This document shows, piece by piece, positions 39,401-51,385 of a stretch of DNA of 64,000 nucleotides. A model generated the notes under the pieces. The model saw only the letters and a list, made by a program, of their open reading frames with translations, did no database searches and was not told where the DNA came from. Position 1 is the first letter of the stretch; each line of letters starts with the position of its first letter. The DNA is from Climacteris rufus (Eukaryota; Chordata; Aves; Passeriformes; Climacteridae). The translations under genes were made by a program, and so were the position numbers. The stretch lies in the NCBI GenBank assembly GCA_013398175.1, contig VZRZ01000586.1, positions 1,970,591 to 2,034,590 of the forward strand, written 5' to 3'.

Positions 39401-42400
39401 GTTGAGGATAATGTCAGCCCAAACAGTAACATTGAGACAAAGAGCAAAAAAACCCCAAACCCTATGAAAATTAGCAGGAAGGCGAAAAAACATACTGCTA
39501 TTAATATATTACTTCTAGTGAAATACCACTGAAGTTCAACATGATCCAAGCCACAGTGCCATGTGTGTAAAGCAACAAAGAGTCTAAGTTCCATACACTA
39601 TAAGAGAAGTAGTAATTATATGGTGCTTTTTTATTTTGTTCAGAATTGGAATTTACTTTTGGGACTGATTCAATTTATATGTGCTTCAAAAAAGAATGCA
39701 GTCGTACAGCATGGAAACATGGAAAGCAATGACTAAATGCAATTTTGGTGCTAGTTTTCTTCTTAAAGGCATCAAAAATATGGGAACATGACTGTGATGT
39801 CTACCTAGCACAAGGGAATCAGAGTAATTTAAAGTAGTTTATTGTAAAAGGACACAACTGAACTGAGAAGTCTCATATTTGACTCATGTCCAGAAACAGG
39901 AATCAAAATGAACTATTAAGCTGTAGTCTAAATGTTTGAAGATTTTTCAGTTGGGGACATTATACAGCCTTAAATGGTAAAAACTGTTAAGTCCTATCCC
40001 AATAAAAATCCTAGGAAAAATAATCTTCCACAAATAAGATGAAGTTCCAACAGACCATAAATTGAATTGGAAATGTTCACATTAGAAAAATCACACTGAC
40101 AGCAATAAGCACACCCATTCAACACTATGAAACCAGGTAAATATTTTTGCACTCAGCGTACATATGAAGTCCATTGTAAAAACATTAAAACCTACTTGGA
40201 CTTCCAGGCACACTGAAGTATTTTAATGACAAATGTATCGTGATTCTTCTTCCTGCTGTCTACTGCTTTTCTCTTCTGCTAAGCCTTACATTCCAGCCTA
40301 ATAGCAATATATTTTCTACTCCAATCAACCATACTACTCAGTGGTATTTCCTAGAAAAATTTTTCTTGCATGTCAGATAAACACAGAAGAAAATCCTTCA
40401 GGGACAGCTTGATATACCACAGATGCCAGTTGAAATAATACTGAACCAAGAAATTAAGAATTTCCTTAGCAAACCTATCAGCACAGAAAATGTGGTAGAA
40501 GTACATATTTTAAGAAAATTTAACTATATCAAGCATGTGACTTGGACTTCATTCCACAATTTTAAAGCTATGAGGATTCAGAAGGATCAGAAAAGTCCTG
40601 CAGTGTGAAAGAGCAACTGTGAAAAAAATAAACTGAAAAAGTCTACACAAGCAGAATGATGGAACTGCATTATTATATTATCATTAATGTTTTATTTGGG
40701 AAAGAAAAGCAGCTCATATGTGGCATTTTAGGATAGTGAAGTCCTCCTCACAATTTTCTCATTAAAAATGATTTGGTGGTAACTGGCTGGACAAAAACAG
40801 TGACAAAAAAGTTACCTTTCAGGTGCCACACAGGATCTCAATGAGGGTAAACAAACACATATTTCCTGAAGAAACCGCTGAATTTCTGTCAACAATTAAA
40901 CCCTCCATTAAATCAGACTGCACATAACAAAGAACTGTGTGAATTTGCAGCACAACTCAATCATTAGTGTTCTCATACAATTCTCTGCTTCCCACATTTT
41001 CAGGAATTAGACCTGCAAGTTTCCCCATTTTTACACATGTTCAAAGAATTTAACATTATTAGACTGTCATAAATGACTTAAGATTTTTGGCAGGCCATCT
41101 GCTGTAATAGCTTTGAATTTCCCTTAAGTGCATATTGTGGATGACTTATTTTAACAAGAATTAACACTACCTCGAGGCTCAGACAAAATCTAAACTCTTA
41201 ACTCCTTTGCATCACTAACATGCCAAGTGAAGGTCAGTGTTATATATGTGTTATTTGCTGAAGGTAGATTAAGATGCATGACATGCTAGATATATTGGAC
41301 ATTCTTTTGATCTTAATTTGAAACTATTAATCCTTCCAAAGCAGAGTAAGACCATCTCCATGTGCTTGGACGATGTACTTTTTATCTCTAGTCGGCAGAG
41401 TCAGAACTCTAGAAAAATTTTCAAAGAAATACTTTTGCAGTCACATTCGGGTTAAAAATTAGGCAAGATTGCTCATGCTTGCCATTCCACCAATTCCGAA
41501 TATATTTGAAAAGTTATACTAGTCTTATTATGCATTCCAAATTCCTGCAATATTCATTAGTTTCAGTATAAGAATGATCATGAGTAGAAGACCAATTTGC
41601 TTGCTCATAAGGTTTCCTGTGTTGGTTGCACTCTAGATCTACTCTTTTACTGTAGTATATAGGAGAATTTAATCAATCTTCCCAGAAAGAATCTCAGCAA
41701 CTAGAGCTATTTCAGTGGCTCATTAGCCAGTTATTAGAAACAGACTTCATCACTGATATCTTAGGACAGTGAAAACAAAAACCAGATTGCATGGATTTGT
41801 TTTTAAAGAATTTGATGTCATCATTTTTGCCATTATAAATTGATACTGAAAACAAATATTGACAAAGAAAGCAAACAACCTATACTTTCTTGATTTCTCC
41901 ATTGACCACACATAGGGAAAAATATTGCTCCAACACTACAAAGCCCTCCTCTTCCAATACAGACATGAGATGACTTAAAAAATGAATGAACAAAATCTTT
42001 GATTTTCTATTCTGTCAAAGGGAGAAACCTCAGTTTACAGTTTTACAACCATGCTTTCCCCTCAAAAACACTGACATAATGATCCAGAAGTTTCCAACCA
42101 CTTTACACTGCAAATCATGTGGCAGAAATGTCAGCCATACCCTTCAACATTTCATACTCATTAACTTGGGGATTTTCCACATTGTGAATGAATGGACACA
42201 TAACTTTGTTCATTCCCAACACCTGCAGCAGGCTGGAAAGTTTCATTCAGAAACCTGAAATCTGAAATTGTGGAGATACTCAACATCATGAAGGTGAAGA
42301 TTCCTGAATTATTTCACTGGGTTTTCACACATCATCTAGCAATTATACTTTTTTCCTTACCATCTGAGCCAATATTCAAATAAATTCTTATTACATATCT

Positions 42401-42930
42401 TTTCATTCATGGGTCTGTAGGAAGAGACTTTGGAATATGGCATCAAGTTCCAGCTAGTTTTTTTCTATACTTTTATATTGCCTAATAATATCTGTGCTTA
42501 ACTTACTTCAGTTAATGCTTCCATCCAAAAACCCAAAGGAAAATGTTTCAGTATTGAAGAGACACTGTTCCCCAGTTGTGCTTATCCTGCAGTCATATCA
42601 TCCCAGGTTGAGCTGTACTCTGTGGTACACGTCAAGTTTTTATTTTTCAGTATCAACAACACATTCTACACATAAGTAGGACCCATCAAAATCACGATAC
42701 AAAGAGAAAGAGAACCTTCCCTATGGTGTTGCCTCATTCCTTTAGGGGATTTGCTCATTTGTTGTTTGGGGGGGAATATTTTTTTTTTCTTTTGCAATTG
42801 CCAATTTTAAGCCCTAAGAGGCTAGGGCTCCGAAATCAAACTACTGAAAGGACTGACATACCCCAAAGCATGTAGGCAGAATTTGATTAGGTTTTTTTTA
42901 TTGAGAACTATTTGTAGTACTCCTAGATGC

Positions 42931-43350
42931 TTATACAGTAACAGTAGCTAAAAACTCTTGCCATCTTTGGCTGTCTTGGAGACTGCATCCCTTCTCCAGG
43001 AATGTGGATTCAAGCATAGTTATCCACATATTCATCACCCCTAGGCTGAGTATCGCTGAGCACTGCACCCCAGGGATGAGGCTTTCCAACTGAATCAACA
43101 GGCACCCTGCCCTTGGAAGCGGCACGTGGAGCTTGCTCACCCGCGCCAGGCAGCCTGCTGGTCTGCTAGCAGATTCTTTCCAAGATCTGGTGCTTGATTT
43201 CATGCTAACGTGTGGGAGGGGATCCGTTTCTCCATGAATTTCTGTGATGACGGCAGTTGAGAGATCATTGGTATGGGCCAAATCAGGGGAGGGAGGCTCA
43301 TTTCCACCGCAGCTGACTTCAGCAGTGAAATACTTGTGGTGCTGTCTCAA
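42931..43350 (-). other. Open frame of 139 codons in a CpG-richer island; unrecognised
   Basis: Read on the minus strand, codons are open from TTG at 43348-43350 to TAA just after the last valine codon at 42931. The first in-frame ATG is well inside (MKSSTRSW). The peptide is hydrophilic with no domain I recognise. Surrounding DNA (about 42900-43440) is visibly richer in GC and CpG than its neighbours and contains a CACGTG E-box at 43123-43128. A canonical AATAAA lies on the minus strand at about 42897-42902, followed at once by a short A run. This could be a non-coding exon, an old retrocopy or a conserved regulatory element. I do not claim a protein-coding gene. Confidence 0.25.
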
Positions 43351-45034
43351 CCGCGAGACAATTATTAGTTCAGCAAAATTTCCTTTGCGATAGCATTGTG
43401 ATTATAGGAACGGGTTCAATGCCTACAACGAGAAAAAGCAAAGCACAATCTCAGAGTGCCATATTGAATTTCACTAGGCACTCATATCACATTACCAGGC
43501 TTTCTGAGCAGAATATTTGAGCGACATTTTTGTCTTAACAAAAAATGGTATTTAAGAAGTTGCACAGAAAGCTCATAAAAAAATGCAACAAATACTGCTT
43601 TATATAGAAGGATGAGTAGGGTGGGACCAAAAAAAATTTCAAGAGACTTCTTTTATCCAGTTCTGCTGGTTTTCAGTTGGAAGAACAGAAGCAAAATAAA
43701 TAAGTAGAACAATCAAGATGGAGACCATTCCGCAGTTTAGATTCCCCATGTCTTCCCAGTTCCAGCAATTCCTAGTTTTCTGCTTTAATAAAGAAGCTAC
43801 TCACTTCAGTAAACAGTACTTCTGTTAGTCAAGCCTTGTATTACAAAATAGTTTCTGGCCTTGATGCTAGATTTTTAATACTGGCTATTCATATGCAGCT
43901 CTCCACATAAAAAATGGTATTGTACTGCCGCAGAAAAGTAACTACCTAGGGCACAGGCTTTAGAAAGCAATCATTGTAGATACTGTGCAATACAGCAAAA
44001 GCTCCAGTGCATCCAGAGCAGGCAGAGGAAGAGAACCTGACATAATTCCTTTTTTAAAGTGAGGTTTCACTGATTTAAAAATAAAACAAGTAATGTGCCT
44101 TACACAGCTCAAGTGACAATGTGGAGCTACACACGAAGAAGTGACACTTAAGCCTTTTCAGTAATGCACAAAAAGAAAGCAAACATGAATTAAGAAGTGG
44201 ATTCTTACTAGTTCCATACATCACATACGTACATCATGCAAGTTAGCCTAACTTAACTCAGTGAACTTTCACATATAGGTTAGTGCTTACATACCTGAAG
44301 TGTTTTAAAATTTATTTTAATTACACTGCAAATTGTGCACAGACTAGACTGCAGCTCAGCATGTATTCATGCAGCATGTAGTTCAACTCATATTTCCTTA
44401 TGACTATCAAAAACTCATAAGGAAACAAAAGAGAAATATATGAACCACTTACCTACTTGATAGTCATTATAGAAAAACCTGTCTGTGGAGCAGAGAGAAT
44501 AAAGACATCTATTTTCATAGAGCTGAATATTTTAACATCAATTTCAAGCTGCCCTGCTATGTAAAAATAGCAGCATATTAACATGTTCATTTCTTTAGGT
44601 TCTGTTGACTTTTTAGTGTCTTTGAGGATGCCTTAAGTTTCCTACGTGAAATTAAAATCAGTCTCTCAACTCTGATCCTTAAATGTAGTAGCATATTAAA
44701 AAAAATAAACCCATTTCCCTTTGTTACTTGCAAAGACACTCACTTCCCTCTTTCAGAACAGGCATTTGTTAATGCAAATGCATCAGGCATCACATTTTTT
44801 CCTTATGTTTCAGATGACAATATTGCCAAAAGTACAAATTTCTATTTGTTCAAATTTATTTTGTACTTGTACTACATGTGGCATACTGAATGTGCCAGCT
44901 TTCAAAAATCACAGTGCAGTCTTGAGCTGCACCCTCTGCTAAAAGAAATCTCACTTACAAAATCTAAGAAAGCCACAGCAGTATAAACACAGAATAATCT
45001 TCGAGACAATCTAGAGCAATTGAGATATCCAGAT

Positions 45035-45350
45035 AAATGTCCTGGGAACTTTCTGAAGGGATGCATGCAGCTGTAAATGGAGTGAGGACAAGAAACAATG
45101 GACAAATTGAAGCCCAAGAGGTTCAGACTGGATTGAAGAAAATACTTTTTGCCCACGGGAACAGTCCAGCACTGCCCAGACAGGCTCCACAGCCTTTATC
45201 TTTGATGGTTTCTTCCATTTAGTTTCAAGACCAGAACTAAGCTGAACAAAGCCTTGAGCAACCTAGTCAGACCTTAAACTGACCCTTCTTTGACCACAAG
45301 GTTAGACTATGGACTTTCGAAGATCCCTTCCAACCTCAATTGTCTTGTGA
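45035..45350 (+). mobile_element. CR1 LINE 3' end fragment, diverged
   Basis: The plus strand carries CR1-type 3' sequence: GAGGACAAGAAACAATGGAC, GAGGTTCAGACTGGATTGAA, CAGACAGGCTCCACAGCC, then a tail with GATCCCTTCCAACCTCAA at 45322-45339. It is 5'-truncated and without a clear terminal microsatellite, which suggests an older insertion than the 20638 copy. It is antisense to ARL15. The partly open frames over it are repeat-derived. Confidence 0.85.
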
Positions 45351-45959
45351 GAGCAACACAAAGTCTACAGAGCCCTTCTGTGATATTCCATCTACACAAA
45401 TATTAAGTAACAATATTTTCCAATAAACACAGTTTGTAAGTTAACAATGCTCTTTAAAACCTACAATCACTAGAGAGGCCCCTCTAAAAAGCTTAAACAG
45501 TTTACTAATTTGAATAGACTTCCACAGACTAATCTAATATAGGCACGTCAATTCACTGCCACTTTTGCCCAGGTGCTCAAACCAAAGCACCCACATCAGC
45601 TTAGTCACGGGGTGAGTAGTCAGTGCCCAATTTACTGTTTCTTTACCAGTGAAAACATCTCTAGAGGCGTATCACAAAGACCAGGGTGATTTTTGCTTTG
45701 TTTTTACAGTCAGGAGGTAAGAGAACTCTCTCCCATCTTAACTGGAAAGAAATCATCAAGCATCTGCCTGTGCTTCTGGAAGAGCTGTGGGACAGCTCTG
45801 AAGGACTGCCAGATCTATTCAGTATCCTCATTTGCACGATAGGCAGGTTGCCAGACTCAGTTAAAACAATACCTGAGGTCTAGTTATATTCCCACCTAGG
45901 TCAGATAGCTGGGATTTAAAACAACCGTAAGTTTGGGTGTGAGGGCAGTCTGTGCTGAC

Positions 45960-46850
45960 AAGGGAATTAGGCCATGGCTCTACAGGATTTCTCTTCTGAT
46001 GCAAAGTTAGCTCAAGCAGCTCCGCTCTATCCCTCACCCAATTTCCCTCGATGCCTGAACAGACGGAGTGAGGGGCAGACCTGGAGACTGCACTGCATCT
46101 GGGTTGCAGGTGATGGACCCAGGACTCAGAGCAGTCGTCCAGCCAGAATTCAGCAGCAGAATGCCCTGGTTCTGCTGTTCAGGCAGGCAAGCTGCAAGTA
46201 ACACTAGTGCCTTTGGGCTGGCAGGGACAGGCTGGTCTCAATTTATTTCAAAAATCAGGCCCCCCTCAGCTGCTCACTTGCTTTTCAACACTTACTCAAC
46301 TCCTCTGCACCCATGTCTCACACCAGTTGCCATAGTTTGTTTCCTCCCCACTCCCACTTCTCTCTTCATACTGTGAGAATAAAGGGGAGACGGAAGCATC
46401 TTATTTCCCAGTTCACCACCTGTCAAAAACATCTCTTTAAAAAAAACCCATAAAAAAACAGTGACTCACCCAAGCACAAAGCCAACAAAAAGTCCTAAGT
46501 CTTGCTGCTTGCACTCTGCCTGAGTTAGGTGACATGGGTGGCCCACCTCTTTCTAAAAGGACGTATTGGGAGGGAGGATCTCTGGCCATTATGATGGCAG
46601 TGCCTGGCACCACCAACAGGCAGCTCCTGAGTTTTCCTTCTCCACTCCAGCCACGTGCCCACAGAGCACACTGTCCTTCGCTGTGGCACCAGGGGTCTTC
46701 GCCTCTCAGAACTGCCAAGTTTGTAACGCACCAGCCTCAGGCAGCACAACACACCACTCTGCTCCAGGAACCCTGCAAGGCCCAGCATTTTACTACCATT
46801 CCCTCTGTCACTTTTTGTAAGTTTAGATTGCCCCAAAAGCGAGACTTATA
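45960..46850. other. GC-richer block with overlapping open frames on both strands
   Basis: Composition changes from the AT-rich background to GC-rich. Open frames of 75-105 codons overlap on both strands (45974-46376 plus; 46437-46836 minus; 46534-46851 plus), which is the usual effect of few stop codons in GC-rich DNA. There is no recognisable domain. GGCACCAGGGG at 46685-46695 resembles the core of a CTCF site, and CACGTG occurs at 46653-46658. It may be a regulatory island, an untranslated exon or an unrecognised repeat. Confidence 0.35.
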
Positions 46851-48536
46851 GGGCTGAGGAAAACCAAAACACACACACACAAAAATGTGAACCTTTTAGC
46901 CCATCTCTGAGAAATTCACTTGCAATTAACAACAAAGTTATGTTAAATCACACTCATTAAAGGGAGCAATGCTTTTATAAATACTCTCATTACCCTGGTG
47001 TAGAAGTAATGATTCTTGAAAATTTAAACTATGTAAAATTTTTAAGCTGATTGATACAAGTTAAGGCAGCATGAAGCAGTATTTCATTCCAAGTTTTCAA
47101 CATACCAAAGCAAAACCAGAAATATGATGAAAGAAAAATCTCAATTCTTAAACTTCTAAGAAAAATTCTGCATGTAAAGCTTCTCAGGCTGGATAAGATT
47201 TTGCAACACACCATAAGCAAGGAATAAAAAAGTAACTAAGTATAATTTAATAGTCTTGAAAATAAAAATAAATAAACCTCTATTCATTGTATGGAGATAC
47301 ATGTTTCACAACATCCAGTTAAAATCAGAATAAAACTGTAGCGAAGTTAAAATGCATACTCAATTATTTAAATGCTGTATTAAAACTAGTTAATTTTAAG
47401 TTAATATGGAAAATTAGCACATTAATTAAAATATCTCAATACAACATATGCCTATTTTGATAAAATTGGAGCACAGGAAAGAAAATCAGAACTGAGAATA
47501 TTTCTCTTATTCTACTTAAAGGCAGAGAGAAAATTATGCTGCCACTGAGAGCGGAGAAGGTACAATACGGAGACAAAGTTTGACAAACTATTAGACTCAA
47601 CAGACATCGGTAAAATCCCTACGAAAAAAGAGAAAAAAAAAAAGAAAATAAATAACAGCTCTCTATACCTTCTCTGCATATAACGAATTGCTATTCTGCT
47701 GTTAGATTTGTTTCTTTGATATTTAATATTCTTTTCACTAAAGAACTCAAAGAGGAAAACTGTTCAACAATCAAACATGCTCAGAACACATAAATCACCA
47801 AAACCTACCAAAAAAAATAAACTAGTATTATACTATCACAGTCTCTGATCATAGATTTGCAAAGAATAAACTAGCTGCTTTTTCCAAGATTCAGTGATAT
47901 ACTGCTGGTGTGTAGCAGAGAGGTTATGAGCCCCCAAAACAGCACACAGGGAACACTGTTTTCCTGGAGCTGATTCTTGTCAATTAGTATTTACATATTT
48001 AATTTTATTTGCATATTTACCAGATATATTTACTTTCTTTCAATGTCACAAAGCTCCTTAAACCAAGAAAAAATAGCAACAGCAAAGGATAAAACTGTCT
48101 ATAAAATGGCTTTCTATTTAATGGAAGTCTTGTTCTGATTCATGATCAGTAATAATTATTTCTAGGAAACAGGGCAGAGACTTTCCAAAGCACATATCAC
48201 GGAGAGACTTGCAAATTAATTCAAGTATTTTGTAAAATTGTTTCTTCATTAAGTGGTAGTGCTCCCCAAATATACAGTTTACCATAACATCTGGATCTTT
48301 TCATCATCATCCCATTACTCCCTTTGCTATTCTTGAAATATCCTTGTAACAGGAAAACATTTTCAAAACATGCTCTGGCATGTTAAAGCCCAGAGCTTGC
48401 CACTGCAATTCAGATATTTTAAATTCACACCACCTCTTGTTTCCACCATCAAATGTACCAGCATGTCTAGCATAATTTAAAATTTCTCCAAAACTCCTGC
48501 TTAGCATTCCCACTGCAACACAAATTACTAATGCTC

Positions 48537-48553
48537 AAAAAAAAAAAAAAAAC
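48537..48553. repeat. A17 homopolymer
   Basis: An uninterrupted run of 17 A. There is no adjoining retroposed sequence that I can identify, so it is either a simple repeat or the remnant of a retroposon tail. Confidence 0.85.
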
Positions 48554-50459
48554 AGAAACAAAAAGATACCTCCAAACATTTGGCTTATTTTAAATATGCT
48601 GTCCTCAAAATCATCTCTCCCCTGGTCAACCATCAGTGGTTCTTACATTGCATAGTAGCTATGACCCCTGCGTTTGAGGTGGCATGATCAAAGGAGCCCT
48701 GGCCAGACTTGGAAAAACATTTCCACTGAGAATGGACATACTGCCTGTCAAAAGGTTATTCCCACTGCGTACAGGGAGCAGCTCATATTACTCCAGTGTA
48801 ACATGAAAGTGCAAAATCTAGCCGTAGTAATCCACATACATGTTTTTCTTTCTAAAAAGGGCATATGGGAGACACTGGCTGGAACAGAACATCCGTATTA
48901 TCATTTGAAGGGAGGGGATGAACTGGCAAGGGAAAGCTTCCCTAATCAATCCAGCTGTAGGAATCAGCCTCTTAAAAAATACTTTAAAAATTCTGCCTCT
49001 TACCACAGCAATTACTTCTCTCCAGTTGCTTTCCTCCCCTTTAGTTAAAAATTTATATATGCAAATATACATCTACATATAGATAATCACACACATACAC
49101 ATGATCAGACTTTACACGCTGCGGAAGACAAAATAACTTTGGAGGCGTAAATCTTAATGTCAATGACAGGAAGGCTTTGGTGAACCATTACCATAAATCT
49201 GACAAACGCTAATTTGATGGGTGGCTGTATCTGTCTGCTGCAAGACCAGTCTAGACAGTCTATTGAGAAATCCTAAAACACAACTGTTTGTTCCCTGTAA
49301 CACCATCTGGATATGGCAATAAGAGCCGACCCAGTGCCATTCACACATGGATCAAAGCACATGCTAATGCCATCATGAAGTCATACACATAAAAAATTCA
49401 ATCTGAGAACTCTATGCAATTTTCCTAAGTCCTCAGTGAAGAAACCTCAGACTTAGCACAACTCAAGCTAAGTGCATGAAGAGGGGGAGAGGGTGGAAAA
49501 AAAGAAGAGAATATTTAATGAGCTTGGCCTTCCCGAGGAATGTTAGGCCACCCATTGTATTGGAAAAGGCTCATGTCACACTTCAGTCATGGCACCCATC
49601 AGGGTGCCCCTTTACAAAAATTGATCCGGAGGTTTTTGTAATTACCTGTTTCAAACAGAAAGAGTGCCCAGAAAAAGGAGAAGGTTTCTGAGGTGTAAAT
49701 TTTGCATTTTCTTATTTTAGGCAGAGCTGGCAGAATTTGCAATATCGCAGACAATATTGAAAAACCCCTCTCTCATTAAACTGCACCATGGCACTAGATC
49801 AAAGCACCAAGGGCCCCCTATTGAACTTCTCTAAATATTACAAACCTAAGACCAAGTCTGGCTATGCAAAAACTAAAAGTAAAGCAAATTTTTTCCTGCT
49901 TCCAAAAAACAAAACACAGACACAGCTTAAATAGGTAAACATATTATACAGCATACTGCAAACTTTAAATTGTCAAAGCTTCGCCTACTAAAACACCCAA
50001 AAACAAAAAACAAAGATTACTGGGGGCTTTTTTCCTGCAAAGCTCACTTCTGACAATTTCTGGGGTGCTTTTTTAACTACTGCCCTTCAAAAGGGTCTTG
50101 TAAATTTAATATAATGCATTATGTAAAAAATTCAACAATCTGCATAAAACATTTGGCTTTGTCATCAAATCCACCATTTTTTTCTGTTAAATATCCACTA
50201 ATATTAGGTTGCCAGCAATTATATTGTTCCTAGCTTTTTGACCATTGAAACTGTATTTCTCATTTAACTTTGTTTTCTTTTTACAACAGTCTTTAGTCTT
50301 TCTGGAAAAACTGCATATGAAGCTGGTTTGCTGATCCTGAAGATGTATCAAGTCAGGAAGCAAAGCAGGGTTTTAACAACCATTTTGATACAAGTCCCAT
50401 CGTTAAAATCTGGCATCCTATCATTTAAGTCTTCTCTCTAATCTTTTGAAAGCAATCTA

Positions 50460-50525
50460 AATACTGTTGGACTTTGATGATTCTTGTAGGCCCCTTCCAA
50501 CTCTGGATATTCTATGATTCTATAT
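50460..50525 (+). repeat. CR1 LINE 3'-tail fragment
   Basis: The sequence CTGTTGGACTTTGATGATTC, then GTAGGCCCCTTCCAACTCTG, then ATTCTATGATTCTATA is the standard CR1 3' terminus with two copies of the ATTCTATG-type microsatellite. The orientation is plus, antisense to ARL15. Only about 65 bp are recognisable. Confidence 0.92.
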
Positions 50526-50731
50526 TGTTACAGTGGTGTTTCATATTAAGAACATTTGGTAAGAGCACAATCCTAGCTCCTCAAATACTTTGTGTAAATT
50601 AAAAAATGACAAGTAGTAAAATTTATTTCTGCCACAACAAGCAGCTCAGTGGAAATAAAATAACTACTAAAATGACATTTTAAACTTTTATAGGCTGATG
50701 TTAGTCATTTCCTTATTCAGAAAAACAGAAC

Positions 50732-50749
50732 TAGCATGTTAACATGCTA
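50732..50749. other. 18 bp perfect palindrome
   Basis: TAGCATGTTAACATGCTA equals its own reverse complement. Its centre GTTAAC is the half-site of HNF1-type homeodomain factors, and CATG occurs on both arms. It could be a dimeric protein-binding site or coincidence. Confidence 0.6.
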
Positions 50750-51369
50750 TCATAACCTGTCATAAAGTACTCCATCCCAAATATAACGTTTCATAAAATC
50801 ATAGTAGAAAATAAACTCCATAGTTATTTTAAAGGACCTGCAAAAATCCTGTACATCTGCACACAAACACAAAAATCACTCAAACGAAACTTCCAAACAC
50901 AATTATTTTAACTCTCAGTCTAACTTGAAAAGACAGATGCCTGTAAGAGCAGATAGGAAGTTACAGCAGCCATATCATGGTGTATCACTGAAATAAAACT
51001 GTTTAAAAAAGGACACTAGAGTCCTTATGATCTTCCAAGTCACTAGTTCTATGGAAATTACAATTGCCTTAAAAATTAAATTTCTGAGTTTTATATATAT
51101 AGTTTTCAATAACAACTCTAGAAGAGAAACAAGTTCAGAATGTTACAAAGATGGTTAGTCTGATGAACCTTCTACTCCCATGCCTTCAGAGGGTCAATTA
51201 CAATAACCTTTTTATAGTGATATAGATTAAATACAATTACTCTCCACAGCCCTGCCAAAAAAAGATTAGCATTCCAATAAAACCAAAAATAAGGAGAGAA
51301 AAAATCAATTAAAAAAAAAGGGTGGGGGACAGGAAAAACTTATTTTTGTAATCAGATGACTCTATGACC

Positions 51370-51385
51370 AAAAAAAAAAAAAAAA
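51370..51385. repeat. A16 homopolymer
   Basis: An uninterrupted run of 16 A, with further A-rich sequence and a GGGTGGGGG run about 50 bp upstream (51321-51329). Confidence 0.85.

Larger units (their letters stand above)
32286..45034 (-). other. ARL15: ARL15 intron, part 2 (between two CR1 copies)
   Basis: About 12.7 kb of mostly AT-rich DNA. Contents that can be named are an exact 26 bp repeat (33117-33142 and 36441-36466), a G-quadruplex motif (34929-34956), a CAAA-type low-complexity run (36408-36440) and a CpG-richer island with a 139-codon open frame (42931-43350). Other open frames (115 codons at 38448-38795; 92 at 38899-39177; 90 at 41986-42258) match no family I know. Confidence 0.75.
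45351..50459 (-). other. ARL15: ARL15 intron, part 3
   Basis: It contains a GC-richer block (45960-46850), an A17 run at 48537-48553 and a stretch of more balanced base composition at about 49100-49800 that could be a conserved non-coding element. A pyrimidine tract ending TTTTTACAG at 45700-45708, followed by an open 65-codon frame, looks like a splice acceptor but has no supporting protein match. Nothing else was recognised. Confidence 0.7.

Noticed and set aside
43390..43425. tRNA-like B box (GGGTTCAATGCC)
   Set aside because: No matching A box or cloverleaf stems could be drawn around it, so it is neither a tRNA gene nor a clear tRNA-derived SINE.
45690..45883. Pyrimidine tract with TTTTTACAG followed by an open frame (possible extra plus-strand exon)
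   Set aside because: There is no donor-defined exon, no protein similarity and no partner exon nearby; such acceptor-like strings are common in introns.
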